A stretch of DNA of 12,839 nucleotides, taken from the NCBI GenBank assembly GCA_012910725.1, contig WNEG01000033.1, forward strand, positions 1-12,839. The letters are read 5' to 3'. The DNA is from Candidatus Ethanoperedens thermophilum (lineage in GTDB: Archaea > Halobacteriota > Methanosarcinia > Methanosarcinales > EX4572-44). This document shows, in pieces, positions 7,380 to 12,839 of the stretch. Both the position numbers and the translations under genes were made by a program. The notes under the pieces were generated by a model, which did not search any database, was not told the DNA's origin, and saw only the letters and a list, made by a program, of their open reading frames with translations. Within the stretch, counting starts at the first letter, position 1. Each line of letters begins with the position of its first letter.

Positions 7380-8428
7380 TAACAGTCAAAAATCTCCAGC
7401 GAAAATGGAAAGAATTCCATTTAAAGGACATAAACCTCACTATTGAAAAAGGAGAGTACTTTGTAATTTTAGGTCCAACTGCCGCAGGAAAAACACTTCT
7501 TCTTGAGCTTATAGCAGGATTTTACATCCCGGATGCCGGTGAAATATGGCTGCATGGGGATAATGTTACAACTGCAACACCCGAAGATCGGAAAGTTGGA
7601 TTCGTATACCAGGACTATGCACTATTTCCACATTTTACAGTGAAAGAGAACGTAGAATATGGGCTAAGAATTAAAAAAATTCCAAAAGACAAAATCAACA
7701 AGGAATCACAGGCAATGATGGATTTACTTGGGATCACGTACCTTAAGGATCGATACCCAGCCACTCTTTCTGGTGGAGAAAAACAAAAGACGGCAATAGG
7801 AAGAGCTCTCATGTTAAACCCACACATACTGCTTTTAGATGAGCCACTGAGTGCTCTTGACGCAAGAACAAAGGCGGGACTGCAGGACGAACTCAAAAAA
7901 ATCCACAACGAATCAGACATCACAATAATTCATGTAACACACGATCAAACCGAAGCAATGATCATGGCAGACAGGATAGGAATCATGATGGAGGGGCAAA
8001 TCGTTCAAACAGGCACAACACATGAAATATTCAACACGCCAAAAAATAGAATGATTGCAGACTTCGTTGGAACAGAGAACGTGCTTGAAGGACACATATC
8101 CAAAAAAATAGACGGGCTTGCAATAATAGATACCGGCAGCAATGAAATATTTGCCATATCCGACCTGGAAACCGGCAGCAAAGTTCATGTATTCATACGA
8201 CCCGAAGATATAATCATATCAAAAGAGACACAACAAACAAGTGCAAGAAACAAACTGAAAACAAAAATAAAAAAAATCATACACCTTGGGGCAATAGTAA
8301 GAATAGAGCTTGATAACGAGCTTGTTGCATTCACAACAAAACAATCAGCAGAAGAGCTCAAATTAAACATCGATGAGCACATCTATGTATCCTTCAAAAC
8401 CACAGCAGTCCACACCGTGGGAAGATAA
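7376..8428 (+). CDS. wtpC: Tungstate/molybdate-type ABC transporter ATP-binding protein (WtpC/ModC family)
   Basis: A 350-residue ATPase that energises the WtpB permease at the inner face of the membrane. It has Walker A GPTAAGKT (33-40), Q-loop Gln79 in YQDYALFPH, signature LSGGE (131-135), Walker B ILLLDEP (151-157), D-loop SALD (159-162) and switch His189 (VTHDQTEA). The GPTAAGKT form is common among archaeal WtpC/ModC proteins. Residues from about 235 form a C-terminal extension typical of TOBE/MOP-like regulatory domains, which in some relatives bind oxyanion and inhibit transport. Start and stop overlap with wtpB by 4 nt show translational coupling. Other importers of the same superfamily (spermidine, iron) are less likely given the permease. 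Confidence 0.83.
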   Translation: MITVKNLQRKWKEFHLKDINLTIEKGEYFVILGPTAAGKTLLLELIAGFYIPDAGEIWLHGDNVTTATPEDRKVGFVYQDYALFPHFTVKENVEYGLRIKKIPKDKINKESQAMMDLLGITYLKDRYPATLSGGEKQKTAIGRALMLNPHILLLDEPLSALDARTKAGLQDELKKIHNESDITIIHVTHDQTEAMIMADRIGIMMEGQIVQTGTTHEIFNTPKNRMIADFVGTENVLEGHISKKIDGLAIIDTGSNEIFAISDLETGSKVHVFIRPEDIIISKETQQTSARNKLKTKIKKIIHLGAIVRIELDNELVAFTTKQSAEELKLNIDEHIYVSFKTTAVHTVGR

Positions 8429-8462
8429 AAACTGGTATTCATCCGGAGTTCGGTATCGTTAG

Positions 8463-8473
8463 CTATATATATG
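8463..8473 (+). promoter_or_regulatory. TATA box for mmp6-mmp5-mmp15
   Basis: CTATATATATG is a strong archaeal TATA-like element 34 nt after the wtpC stop. Transcription would start near 8495, giving a leader of about 230 nt that includes the hairpin and the whole 35-bp array. Three CTGTATG copies (8480, 8495, 8511; spacing 15 and 16 nt) lie just downstream. Confidence 0.45.
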
Positions 8474-8509
8474 TCAGACCTGTATGCTTTACATCTGTAT
8501 GTTTCAGTA

Positions 8510-8530
8510 TCTGTATGCGAAGCATACAGA
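8510..8530. repeat. Perfect GNA-loop hairpin at the head of the 35-bp array
   Basis: TCTGTATGC and GCATACAGA pair perfectly around a GAA loop. The right arm is the beginning of the first array unit. CTGTATGCGAAG (8511-8522) is the exact reverse complement of CTTCGCATACAG, which spans each later unit junction, so this left arm could pair with any of several downstream units. Confidence 0.65.
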
Positions 8531-8723
8531 AAATAGGCAGGTGCATACCTGACTTCGCATACAGAAAATAGGCAGGTGCATACCTGACTTCGCATACAGA
8601 AAATAGGCAGGTGCATACCTGACTTCGCATACAGAAAATAGGCAGGTGCATACCTGACTTCGCATACAGAAAATAGGCAGGTGCATACCTGACTTCGCAT
8701 ACAGAAAATAGGCAGGTGCATAC
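8522..8723. repeat. Perfect 35-bp tandem array, 5 full copies plus 27 bases, ending in the mmp6 ribosome-binding site
   Basis: Units begin at 8522, 8557, 8592, 8627, 8662 and 8697. The first five are identical over 35 bp; the sixth matches for 27 bases and then runs into the mmp6 start. Each unit starts GCATACAGAAAATAGG and contains CAGGTGCATACCTG, a 5-bp inverted repeat around GCAT; the AGGTG in it matches the complement of the archaeal 16S rRNA 3' end. In the last copy the ACCTG arm is missing, so the AGGTG nearest mmp6 is not closed by its own arm. Perfect identity suggests recent expansion or ongoing homogenisation. There are no spacers, so it is not a CRISPR. Confidence 0.95.
8714..8718 (+). 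promoter_or_regulatory. Ribosome-binding site of mmp6 within the last repeat unit
   Basis: AGGTG, 6 nt before ATG 8725, matches the complement of the 16S 3' end (CACCU). The same sequence is present in each of the five upstream units. It favours ATG 8725 over the overlapping GTG at 8716, which would have almost no room for a ribosome-binding site. Confidence 0.5.
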
Positions 8724-8724
8724 A

Positions 8725-9180
8725 ATGGAAGATACTGATGATGTAAGTAAAAAAGATGTGATAACAAAACTTATCATTCTCTCCTCAAGACACATGATGC
8801 CAGGAGATTTGTTATATAAGATATACGCACTGCGAAAAGATGTAATTGTCAAAGAAACATGTTTTGGGGCAGAGGTGTCTGGAAAAAAGGAAGATGTGAA
8901 TAGTTTGATAAGAGATATTCGAATTCTTGATCCGTATGGCATTTTTATTAAAGAACGCGGATTTCCCATCGGTGATTTACGGAGGTGTAGAGCTGCAAGT
9001 GGTGGAGGTGCACGACCGGGTTTTCACCAGATAGAAGTGGAAGCAGCAACACTCCCGTTAATGTCACGCGCCTTGTCAGAGTATGATATGGGGGTAAAAC
9101 CAACAACACACGAAAAACCAACAAAACTCGATGTTGATGTGTTTAAAAAGATCATCGCAGATTGTCTTCACAGCTTATGA
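8725..9180 (+). CDS. mmp6: Methanogenesis marker protein 6
   Basis: A 151-residue soluble protein with no known catalytic motif. It is recognised by the conserved segments KETCFG (43-48) and FIKERGFPIGDLRRCRA (74-90), the glycine-rich SGGGARPGFHQIE (92-104) and LPLMSRAL (110-117), which together characterise methanogenesis marker 6. Its biochemical role is not established; related marker proteins encoded nearby in other genomes belong to the MCR activation machinery, so a part in MCR maturation or activation is inferred. Cys46 and Cys88 are the notable cysteines. It starts directly after the 35-bp array, whose last unit supplies the ribosome-binding site. A GTG at 8716 would add three residues (MHT). 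mmp5 follows after 19 nt. Confidence 0.87.
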   Translation: MEDTDDVSKKDVITKLIILSSRHMMPGDLLYKIYALRKDVIVKETCFGAEVSGKKEDVNSLIRDIRILDPYGIFIKERGFPIGDLRRCRAASGGGARPGFHQIEVEAATLPLMSRALSEYDMGVKPTTHEKPTKLDVDVFKKIIADCLHSL

Positions 9181-9199
9181 ATATCAAGAGGAATATAAC

Positions 9200-9652
9200 A
9201 TGTCAAAAATACTGATATATCCAACCAACAGCCTGGTTCTGGCTGATTTAGTAGATAGGTTCGGCCACGAGCCGCTTTCAATTCCACAAGAGATTAGAAA
9301 AAAAGTTACCAGTGTGGGACTTGACTCGCCACCGCTCAACATCACTCCAGAGGACCCCAAGATAGGTTTAAAATATGCAGCCGTAGAGGTTCCATCAGGT
9401 GTGCGTGGCAGAATGTCGCTGATAGGGCCACTGCTTGAAAGAGCAGATGCAGCAGTCGTTGTCAGCGATCCAGAAGCAACCTTCGGGTGTATGGGGTGCG
9501 CACGCACCAATGAGCTTGTAAACTTCCTTATCCGTGCAAAAAAAATACCAATGCTTGAATTACCTTATCCAACAAATGAAGATGATGCAAGAGACTTTGT
9601 ATACAAGATTGCTGAATTCCTGCAATCATCAGAGGTGCTAAAACATGAGTAA
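9200..9652 (+). CDS. mmp5: Methanogenesis marker protein 5
   Basis: A 150-residue soluble protein, second gene of the mmp6-mmp5-mmp15 operon. It begins KILIYPTNSLVLADLVDRFG (3-22), contains VPSGVRGRMSLIGPLLERAD (64-83), and carries a CxxC motif, CMGCARTNEL (97-106), then KIPMLELPYP (115-124). This pattern matches methanogenesis marker 5, a family of unknown biochemical function found with MCR. The CxxC pair could bind a metal or take part in redox chemistry; that is inference. ATG 9200 is chosen because AAGAGGA lies 7 nt upstream; the longer frame from 9131 overlaps the end of mmp6 and gives an unlikely lead. The 3' end overlaps mmp15 by 8 nt. Confidence 0.85.
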   Translation: MSKILIYPTNSLVLADLVDRFGHEPLSIPQEIRKKVTSVGLDSPPLNITPEDPKIGLKYAAVEVPSGVRGRMSLIGPLLERADAAVVVSDPEATFGCMGCARTNELVNFLIRAKKIPMLELPYPTNEDDARDFVYKIAEFLQSSEVLKHE

Positions 9653-10889
9653 AAATGTTAAAATCGCACAGTTATCCTGTGGAACGGAATACAGCGGCAT
9701 TCAACCTGAAATCGAGGCTGCAGCCAAACAGGTGAATGCAGAAATGGTATTTGCTGATGTCGATTATAACGATATAGCAAGTATTGAAAAGGATTTTGGC
9801 TTAGAAGTTGCAAGCCCGGACCTCAAGCTTTTGATGGCAAGAGCAAAATCAATCGTTGATGGAAAAACTGATGTGGACGCTGTGTTTGTTGCTACCTGTT
9901 TCAGATGTGCTGAAGCAGCGCTTGCCAGAAGTGAAGTGCGCAGATACATATATGAAAAAACAAGCCTGCCTGTGATCAGTTATTCATTCACAGAACGCAC
10001 CACATCCGGTACACTGCTCACGAGGATGGAGGCTCTTACCACCATGGCACGCAGAAAAAGTCTGCTTGCACGAGAGAGGCAGACAGGTCTTACAGCAGGG
10101 ATCGATTCAGGCTCAACCACCACCAAATGCGTGATTATGAAAGACAACGAGGTTATAGGCACCGGGTGGGTTCCAACGACAAAAGTGCTGGACAGTGCGG
10201 ATGAAGCATTCAACAAAGCACTGGAAAGTGCAGGAATCAAACAAAATGAACTGGATGCACTCGGTACCACCGGCTATGGACGGTTTCTTATAGGAGACAA
10301 TCTTAGTGCCGATCTCGTACAGGAAGAGGTTACTGTTAACAGCAAAGGTGCGGTATTCCTTGCAGACAAACAAAAAGGAGATGCTACTGTGATCGACATT
10401 GGTGGGATGGATAACAAAGCAATCTCAGTGCACGACGGCATACCAGGGATGTTCACTCTCGGCGGCATCTGTGCAGGTGCATCAGGAAGGTTTCTTGAAA
10501 TAACTGCAAGAAGGCTCGGTGTAGAAATCACCGAACTTGGAGACCTTGCAATCAAGGGCAATTCCAAAAACATTGAAATGAACAGCTACTGTATTGTCTT
10601 TGGAATACAATCGCTTGTAAACTCGTTATCAACAGGAGCAAAACCAGAGGATGTTGCAGCAGCAGCGTGTTACAGTGTAGCAGAACAGGTCTTTGAACAA
10701 CAACTCCAGGAAGTAGAAGTCAAAGAGCCGGTGATCATGGTTGGCGGTTCATCACTGATAGCAGGGCTCCCGAAAGCGCTTGAAGATCTGCTGCATGTGA
10801 AAGTTCACATACCAGTATACTCCCAGTTCATCGGGGCAGTCGGTTCAGCACTTCTTGTATCAGGATTGGTGGATACCAGTAAAAAATGA
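9645..10889 (+). CDS. mmp15: Methanogenesis marker protein 15 (BadF/HgdC-like activator ATPase)
   Basis: A 414-residue soluble protein in two parts. Residues 1-145 form an N-terminal domain specific to this family, with CFRC (85-88) and Cys12. Residues about 148-410 are an acetate/sugar kinase-fold ATPase of the BadF/BcrA/HgdC type: phosphate-1 loop DSGSTTTK (154-161), GTTGYGR (207-213), DIGGMDNK (251-258), CAGASGRFLE (276-285), SYCIVF (314-319) and GGSS (367-370). Cys276 and Cys316 match the two cysteines by which each HgdC subunit holds a [4Fe-4S] cluster at the dimer interface; HgdC uses ATP to drive an electron to very low potential. Mmp15 has no demonstrated function; ATP-driven electron delivery is an attractive inference because MCR activation needs Ni(I). 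AGAGGTG lies 7 nt before the ATG. No dehydratase or benzoyl-CoA reductase genes adjoin it. Confidence 0.9.
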   Translation: MSKNVKIAQLSCGTEYSGIQPEIEAAAKQVNAEMVFADVDYNDIASIEKDFGLEVASPDLKLLMARAKSIVDGKTDVDAVFVATCFRCAEAALARSEVRRYIYEKTSLPVISYSFTERTTSGTLLTRMEALTTMARRKSLLARERQTGLTAGIDSGSTTTKCVIMKDNEVIGTGWVPTTKVLDSADEAFNKALESAGIKQNELDALGTTGYGRFLIGDNLSADLVQEEVTVNSKGAVFLADKQKGDATVIDIGGMDNKAISVHDGIPGMFTLGGICAGASGRFLEITARRLGVEITELGDLAIKGNSKNIEMNSYCIVFGIQSLVNSLSTGAKPEDVAAAACYSVAEQVFEQQLQEVEVKEPVIMVGGSSLIAGLPKALEDLLHVKVHIPVYSQFIGAVGSALLVSGLVDTSKK

Positions 10890-10908
10890 AAAGGGGTATT
10901 TGTATAAG

Positions 10909-11116
10909 AACCACAAGATTAACACAAGAAAAAATGGCTCTCTGGTAGTTCGCGTTGCAAGCACCTTTTCACTCTTCTGGAGGATCCGGTCATGGCAAGT
11001 AAGATTAAACCTTATTTCAAAAATATCAAAAAGTCTCCGGGGTTTTGGTCACTGCAAAAGCGATGGTACACAAAGACCAAAGCAAAATCTCGTGGAATCT
11101 GTGTAATCTTGTGGTT
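10909..11116. mobile_element. Small MITE-like element bounded by inverted repeats
   Basis: AACCACAAGATT (10909-10920) is the exact reverse complement of AATCTTGTGGTT (11105-11116), and the match continues inward as TAACACA versus TGTGTA with one gap, about 17-18 bp per end over roughly 208 bp. The interior holds no transposase, only the 42-codon ORF at 10992 and the TCTGGTA...TCGCGTTGCA block shared with 2961-2979. AT-rich flanks (ATAAG and ATAAA) could be a degraded target duplication but are not convincing. It occupies most of the 266-nt gap between mmp15 and ade. Confidence 0.4.
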
Positions 11117-11120
11117 ATAA
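10992..11120 (+). CDS. Possible 42-residue basic peptide
   Basis: This is an unrecognised small ORF lying almost entirely within the inverted-repeat element. It starts MASKIKPYFK, continues through KSPGFWSLQK and KRWYTKTKAKSR, and ends GICVILWL. The peptide is strongly basic with a short hydrophobic tail. In favour of translation is a good Shine-Dalgarno, GGAGG at 10979-10983, 8 nt before the ATG. Against it, the ORF is short and its 3' end runs through the right inverted repeat, so it may be incidental or a remnant. No function is proposed. Confidence 0.3.
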   Translation: MASKIKPYFKNIKKSPGFWSLQKRWYTKTKAKSRGICVILWL

Positions 11121-11139
11121 AAAGCTTGTGGCTATAAAA
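11108..11139 (+). promoter_or_regulatory. Direct repeat with two TATA-like boxes upstream of ade
   Basis: CTTGTGGTTATAAAA (11108-11122) and CTTGTGGCTATAAAA (11125-11139) differ at one base and are 17 nt apart. Each contains TATAAAA. The first box is suitably placed to start a transcript near 11143, about 13 nt before the ade ATG. The left copy overlaps the right end of the inverted-repeat element, so that element may have supplied part of the promoter. Confidence 0.4.
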
Positions 11140-11155
11140 GGAGCTCAAAACAAAT

Positions 11156-12805
11156 ATGAAAAAAGATGTGAAAACGGTCTCAGGTAACATTGTTGATGTC
11201 CTGCATTCAAGGGTTTACTCAGGAACATTGACGATTTCAAACGGCAGAATAGTGGATATCGTAGAAAAAGATGGCGTGTGTGACACATATATTATCCCTG
11301 GATTTGTTGATGCGCATATTCATATCGAAAGTTCGATGCTAACTCCTTCAGAGTTTGCACGGGTGGCTGCAATTCATGGGACAGTTGCAACAGTTTCCGA
11401 TCCACACGAGATAGCTAATGTGCTTGGAATCAAAGGGGTAAAATATATGATAGAAGACGCTGAGAGCATTCCTTTCAAATTTTATTTTGGGGCACCTTCC
11501 TGTGTGCCTGCAACCTGCTTTGAGACCAGTGGAGCAGTTCTTGGCTCTGGTGAGATAGAGGAATTGTTAAAGCTGAAGCAGATAAAGTATTTGGGGGAAG
11601 TTATGAATTTTCCCGGTGTTGTCAATGACGATCCTGGAATCATCGATAAGATTAATATCGCCAAAAAATATTCAAAATTAATCGATGGTCATGCTCCAAT
11701 GCTTGGCGGCAAAGAGCTAAAAAAGTATGTGGATGCAGGAATATCCACTGATCACGAGTGCTCCACAATGGAAGAAGCTTTAGAGAAACTTAAGCTCGGC
11801 ATGAAAATTCAGATCAGAGAAGGATCTCTTGGCAGGAACTTTGAAGAGCTAATTCCCATTGTTAAAACACATCACGACCGCTGTATGTTCTGTAGTGACG
11901 ATAAACACCCGGACGATCTATTAAAAGGACACATCAATGAACTGGTGAAAAGAGGCATTGGTTATGGTATTGATCTGATGAAGATTCTTCGTGTTGCATG
12001 CGTGAATCCTGTTTTACATTACCAGTTGGATGTTGGGTTATTACAGGTCGGGGATGCTGCTGATTTTATTGAGGTAGACAACCTGGATGACTTCAATGTA
12101 CTAAAAACATACATTAACGGAAAAATGGTCGCAGAAAAAGGCAGAGCCCTGATACCAAGAAAATCATCAAAAATAGTAAATAATTTCAACGTTAAGGAAA
12201 AAGTAGAGAAAGATTTTGCAGTTCCATATAAAAATGGCAAAATAAACGTAATTGAAGTAATTGATGGCCAATTAGTTACCAATAAAATAGTTGCACAGCC
12301 ATTGGTAGTGGATGGGTGTGTTGTATCTGATGTAAAAAAAGATATATTAAAAATGGCATCAATCAACCGTTATAATGAAGCAACGATAGCAACAGCTTTT
12401 GTTAAAAATTTCAGGCTAAAAAAGGGAGCTATTGCCTCAAGTGTTTCTCATGATTCCCATAACATCGTTGTTATTGGAGTTAATGATAAAGATATGTGCA
12501 AAGCTGTTAACCTGATTATTGAAAACAAAGGTGGCATCAGCGCGGCATCTGAAAACACGAAGATGATTTTGCCTCTACCAATTGCAGGAATCATGTGCAA
12601 TGAAGACTACTTAACAGTTGCAGAAAAGTATACTGAAATGGATAAGATCGCCAAATCTTTTGGTTCAACACTTCGTGCACCTTTTATGATGCTGTCTTTT
12701 CTATCGTTACTTGTTATACCAAAACTGAAACTGAGTGATAAGGGATTGTTCGATGCTGAGAAATTTGAATTTGTTGACCTCTTGATTGCTTCGACAACTG
12801 TTTAA
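11156..12805 (+). CDS. ade: Adenine deaminase
   Basis: A 549-residue amidohydrolase that deaminates adenine to hypoxanthine and ammonia in purine salvage. Metal and active-site blocks are in place: DAHIHIESSM (52-61), DPHE (82-85), FGAPSCVPAT (111-120), GEVMNFPGV (147-155), GHAP (178-181), DHE (199-201) and SDDKHPDDL (247-255). The second half has the adenine-deaminase-specific SVSHDSHNIVVIG segment and, near the end, LSFLSLLVIPKLKLSDKGL. Length and domain order are normal for Ade, so it is complete and distinct from adenosine deaminases. GGAG (11140-11143) lies 12 nt before the ATG, a slightly long spacing. It stands alone behind its own promoter-like repeat. With mtnA it suggests active recycling of the adenine and sugar parts of 5'-deoxyadenosine or methylthioadenosine; that link is inference. 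Confidence 0.93.
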   Translation: MKKDVKTVSGNIVDVLHSRVYSGTLTISNGRIVDIVEKDGVCDTYIIPGFVDAHIHIESSMLTPSEFARVAAIHGTVATVSDPHEIANVLGIKGVKYMIEDAESIPFKFYFGAPSCVPATCFETSGAVLGSGEIEELLKLKQIKYLGEVMNFPGVVNDDPGIIDKINIAKKYSKLIDGHAPMLGGKELKKYVDAGISTDHECSTMEEALEKLKLGMKIQIREGSLGRNFEELIPIVKTHHDRCMFCSDDKHPDDLLKGHINELVKRGIGYGIDLMKILRVACVNPVLHYQLDVGLLQVGDAADFIEVDNLDDFNVLKTYINGKMVAEKGRALIPRKSSKIVNNFNVKEKVEKDFAVPYKNGKINVIEVIDGQLVTNKIVAQPLVVDGCVVSDVKKDILKMASINRYNEATIATAFVKNFRLKKGAIASSVSHDSHNIVVIGVNDKDMCKAVNLIIENKGGISAASENTKMILPLPIAGIMCNEDYLTVAEKYTEMDKIAKSFGSTLRAPFMMLSFLSLLVIPKLKLSDKGLFDAEKFEFVDLLIASTTV

Positions 12806-12812
12806 TTAAGAA

Positions 12813-12833
12813 TTATTTCTGCACTCGATTGCT
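12813..12833. repeat. Copy of the intergenic element that opens the window
   Basis: TCTGCACTCGATTGCT (12818-12833) matches positions 1-16 at 15 of 16 bases, and the preceding TTATTTCTGCA (12813-12823) is identical to 31-41. It begins 7 nt after the ade stop and continues past the window edge, so the full element cannot be seen. It shows that the hairpin-bearing sequence at the left edge is a dispersed repeat. Confidence 0.6.
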
Positions 12834-12839
12834 AGCACA

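Noticed and set aside
8522..8723. CRISPR array.
   Set aside because: The units abut with no unique spacers, and no cas gene is present.
8383..8969. Long minus-strand ORFs through the array, with a 35-residue repeating protein sequence.
   Set aside because: The 35-bp unit has no stop codon on the minus strand, so all three frames stay open and give the same repeat shifted. They overlap wtpC or mmp6 and have no ribosome-binding site or family match.
9645..10889. Activator of 2-hydroxyacyl-CoA dehydratase or benzoyl-CoA reductase.
   Set aside because: The extra N-terminal domain and the mmp6-mmp5 neighbours identify marker 15, and no dehydratase or reductase subunits adjoin.
10855..11106. Plus-strand ORF of 83 codons overlapping the mmp15 end.
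   Set aside because: It starts inside mmp15 in another frame without a ribosome-binding site; the 42-codon ORF at 10992 is the better candidate in this gap.

Overview
The window reads as chromosome of an archaeon that uses methyl-coenzyme M reductase (MCR): a methanogen or a relative that oxidises methane or short alkanes. The basis is a set of proteins essentially confined to MCR-bearing archaea: component A2 (atwA), the F430 biosynthesis subunit CfbD, and methanogenesis marker proteins 6, 5 and 15. Minimal SufBC, WtpBC-type oxyanion uptake and an AT-rich composition with archaeal-type TATA boxes agree. The sequence alone does not fix the lineage.

Layout. (1) Positions 1-133 carry three perfect hairpins, two inside an imperfect tandem duplication. 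(2) 134-2907, plus strand: atwA and mtnA, 2 nt apart. (3) 2908-3188: convergent intergenic region with inverted repeats. (4) 6247-3189, minus strand: sufC-sufB-cfbD, tightly spaced. (5) 6248-6560: divergent regulatory region with another hairpin. (6) 6561-8428, plus strand: permease and ATPase of a tungstate/molybdate-type ABC importer, without a binding protein. (7) 8429-8724: TATA box, hairpin and a perfect 35-bp tandem array that runs into the ribosome-binding site of mmp6. (8) 8725-10889, plus strand: mmp6-mmp5-mmp15. (9) 10890-11155: intergenic region with a small element bounded by inverted repeats and a possible 42-residue ORF. (10) 11156-12805: adenine deaminase. (11) The last bases repeat the sequence that opens the window.

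How the genes fit together. Most of the window serves the making and switching on of MCR. CfbD is part of the reductive cyclase for cofactor F430. SufC/SufB assemble Fe-S clusters needed by that enzyme and by the activation machinery. A2 is the ATPase of MCR reductive activation. Mmp5, Mmp6 and Mmp15 are conserved partners of uncertain role, and Mmp15 has the fold and cysteines of an ATP-driven electron activator. The importer may supply tungsten or molybdenum, for example for formylmethanofuran dehydrogenase. MtnA and adenine deaminase suggest salvage of 5'-deoxyadenosine, methylthioadenosine and adenine.

The least explained part is non-coding. Hairpins with three-base GNA loops precede three separate plus-strand transcription units (atwA, wtpBC, mmp6-5-15), and the one before mmp6 is joined to a 5.8-copy perfect tandem array that multiplies a Shine-Dalgarno-like AGGTG.
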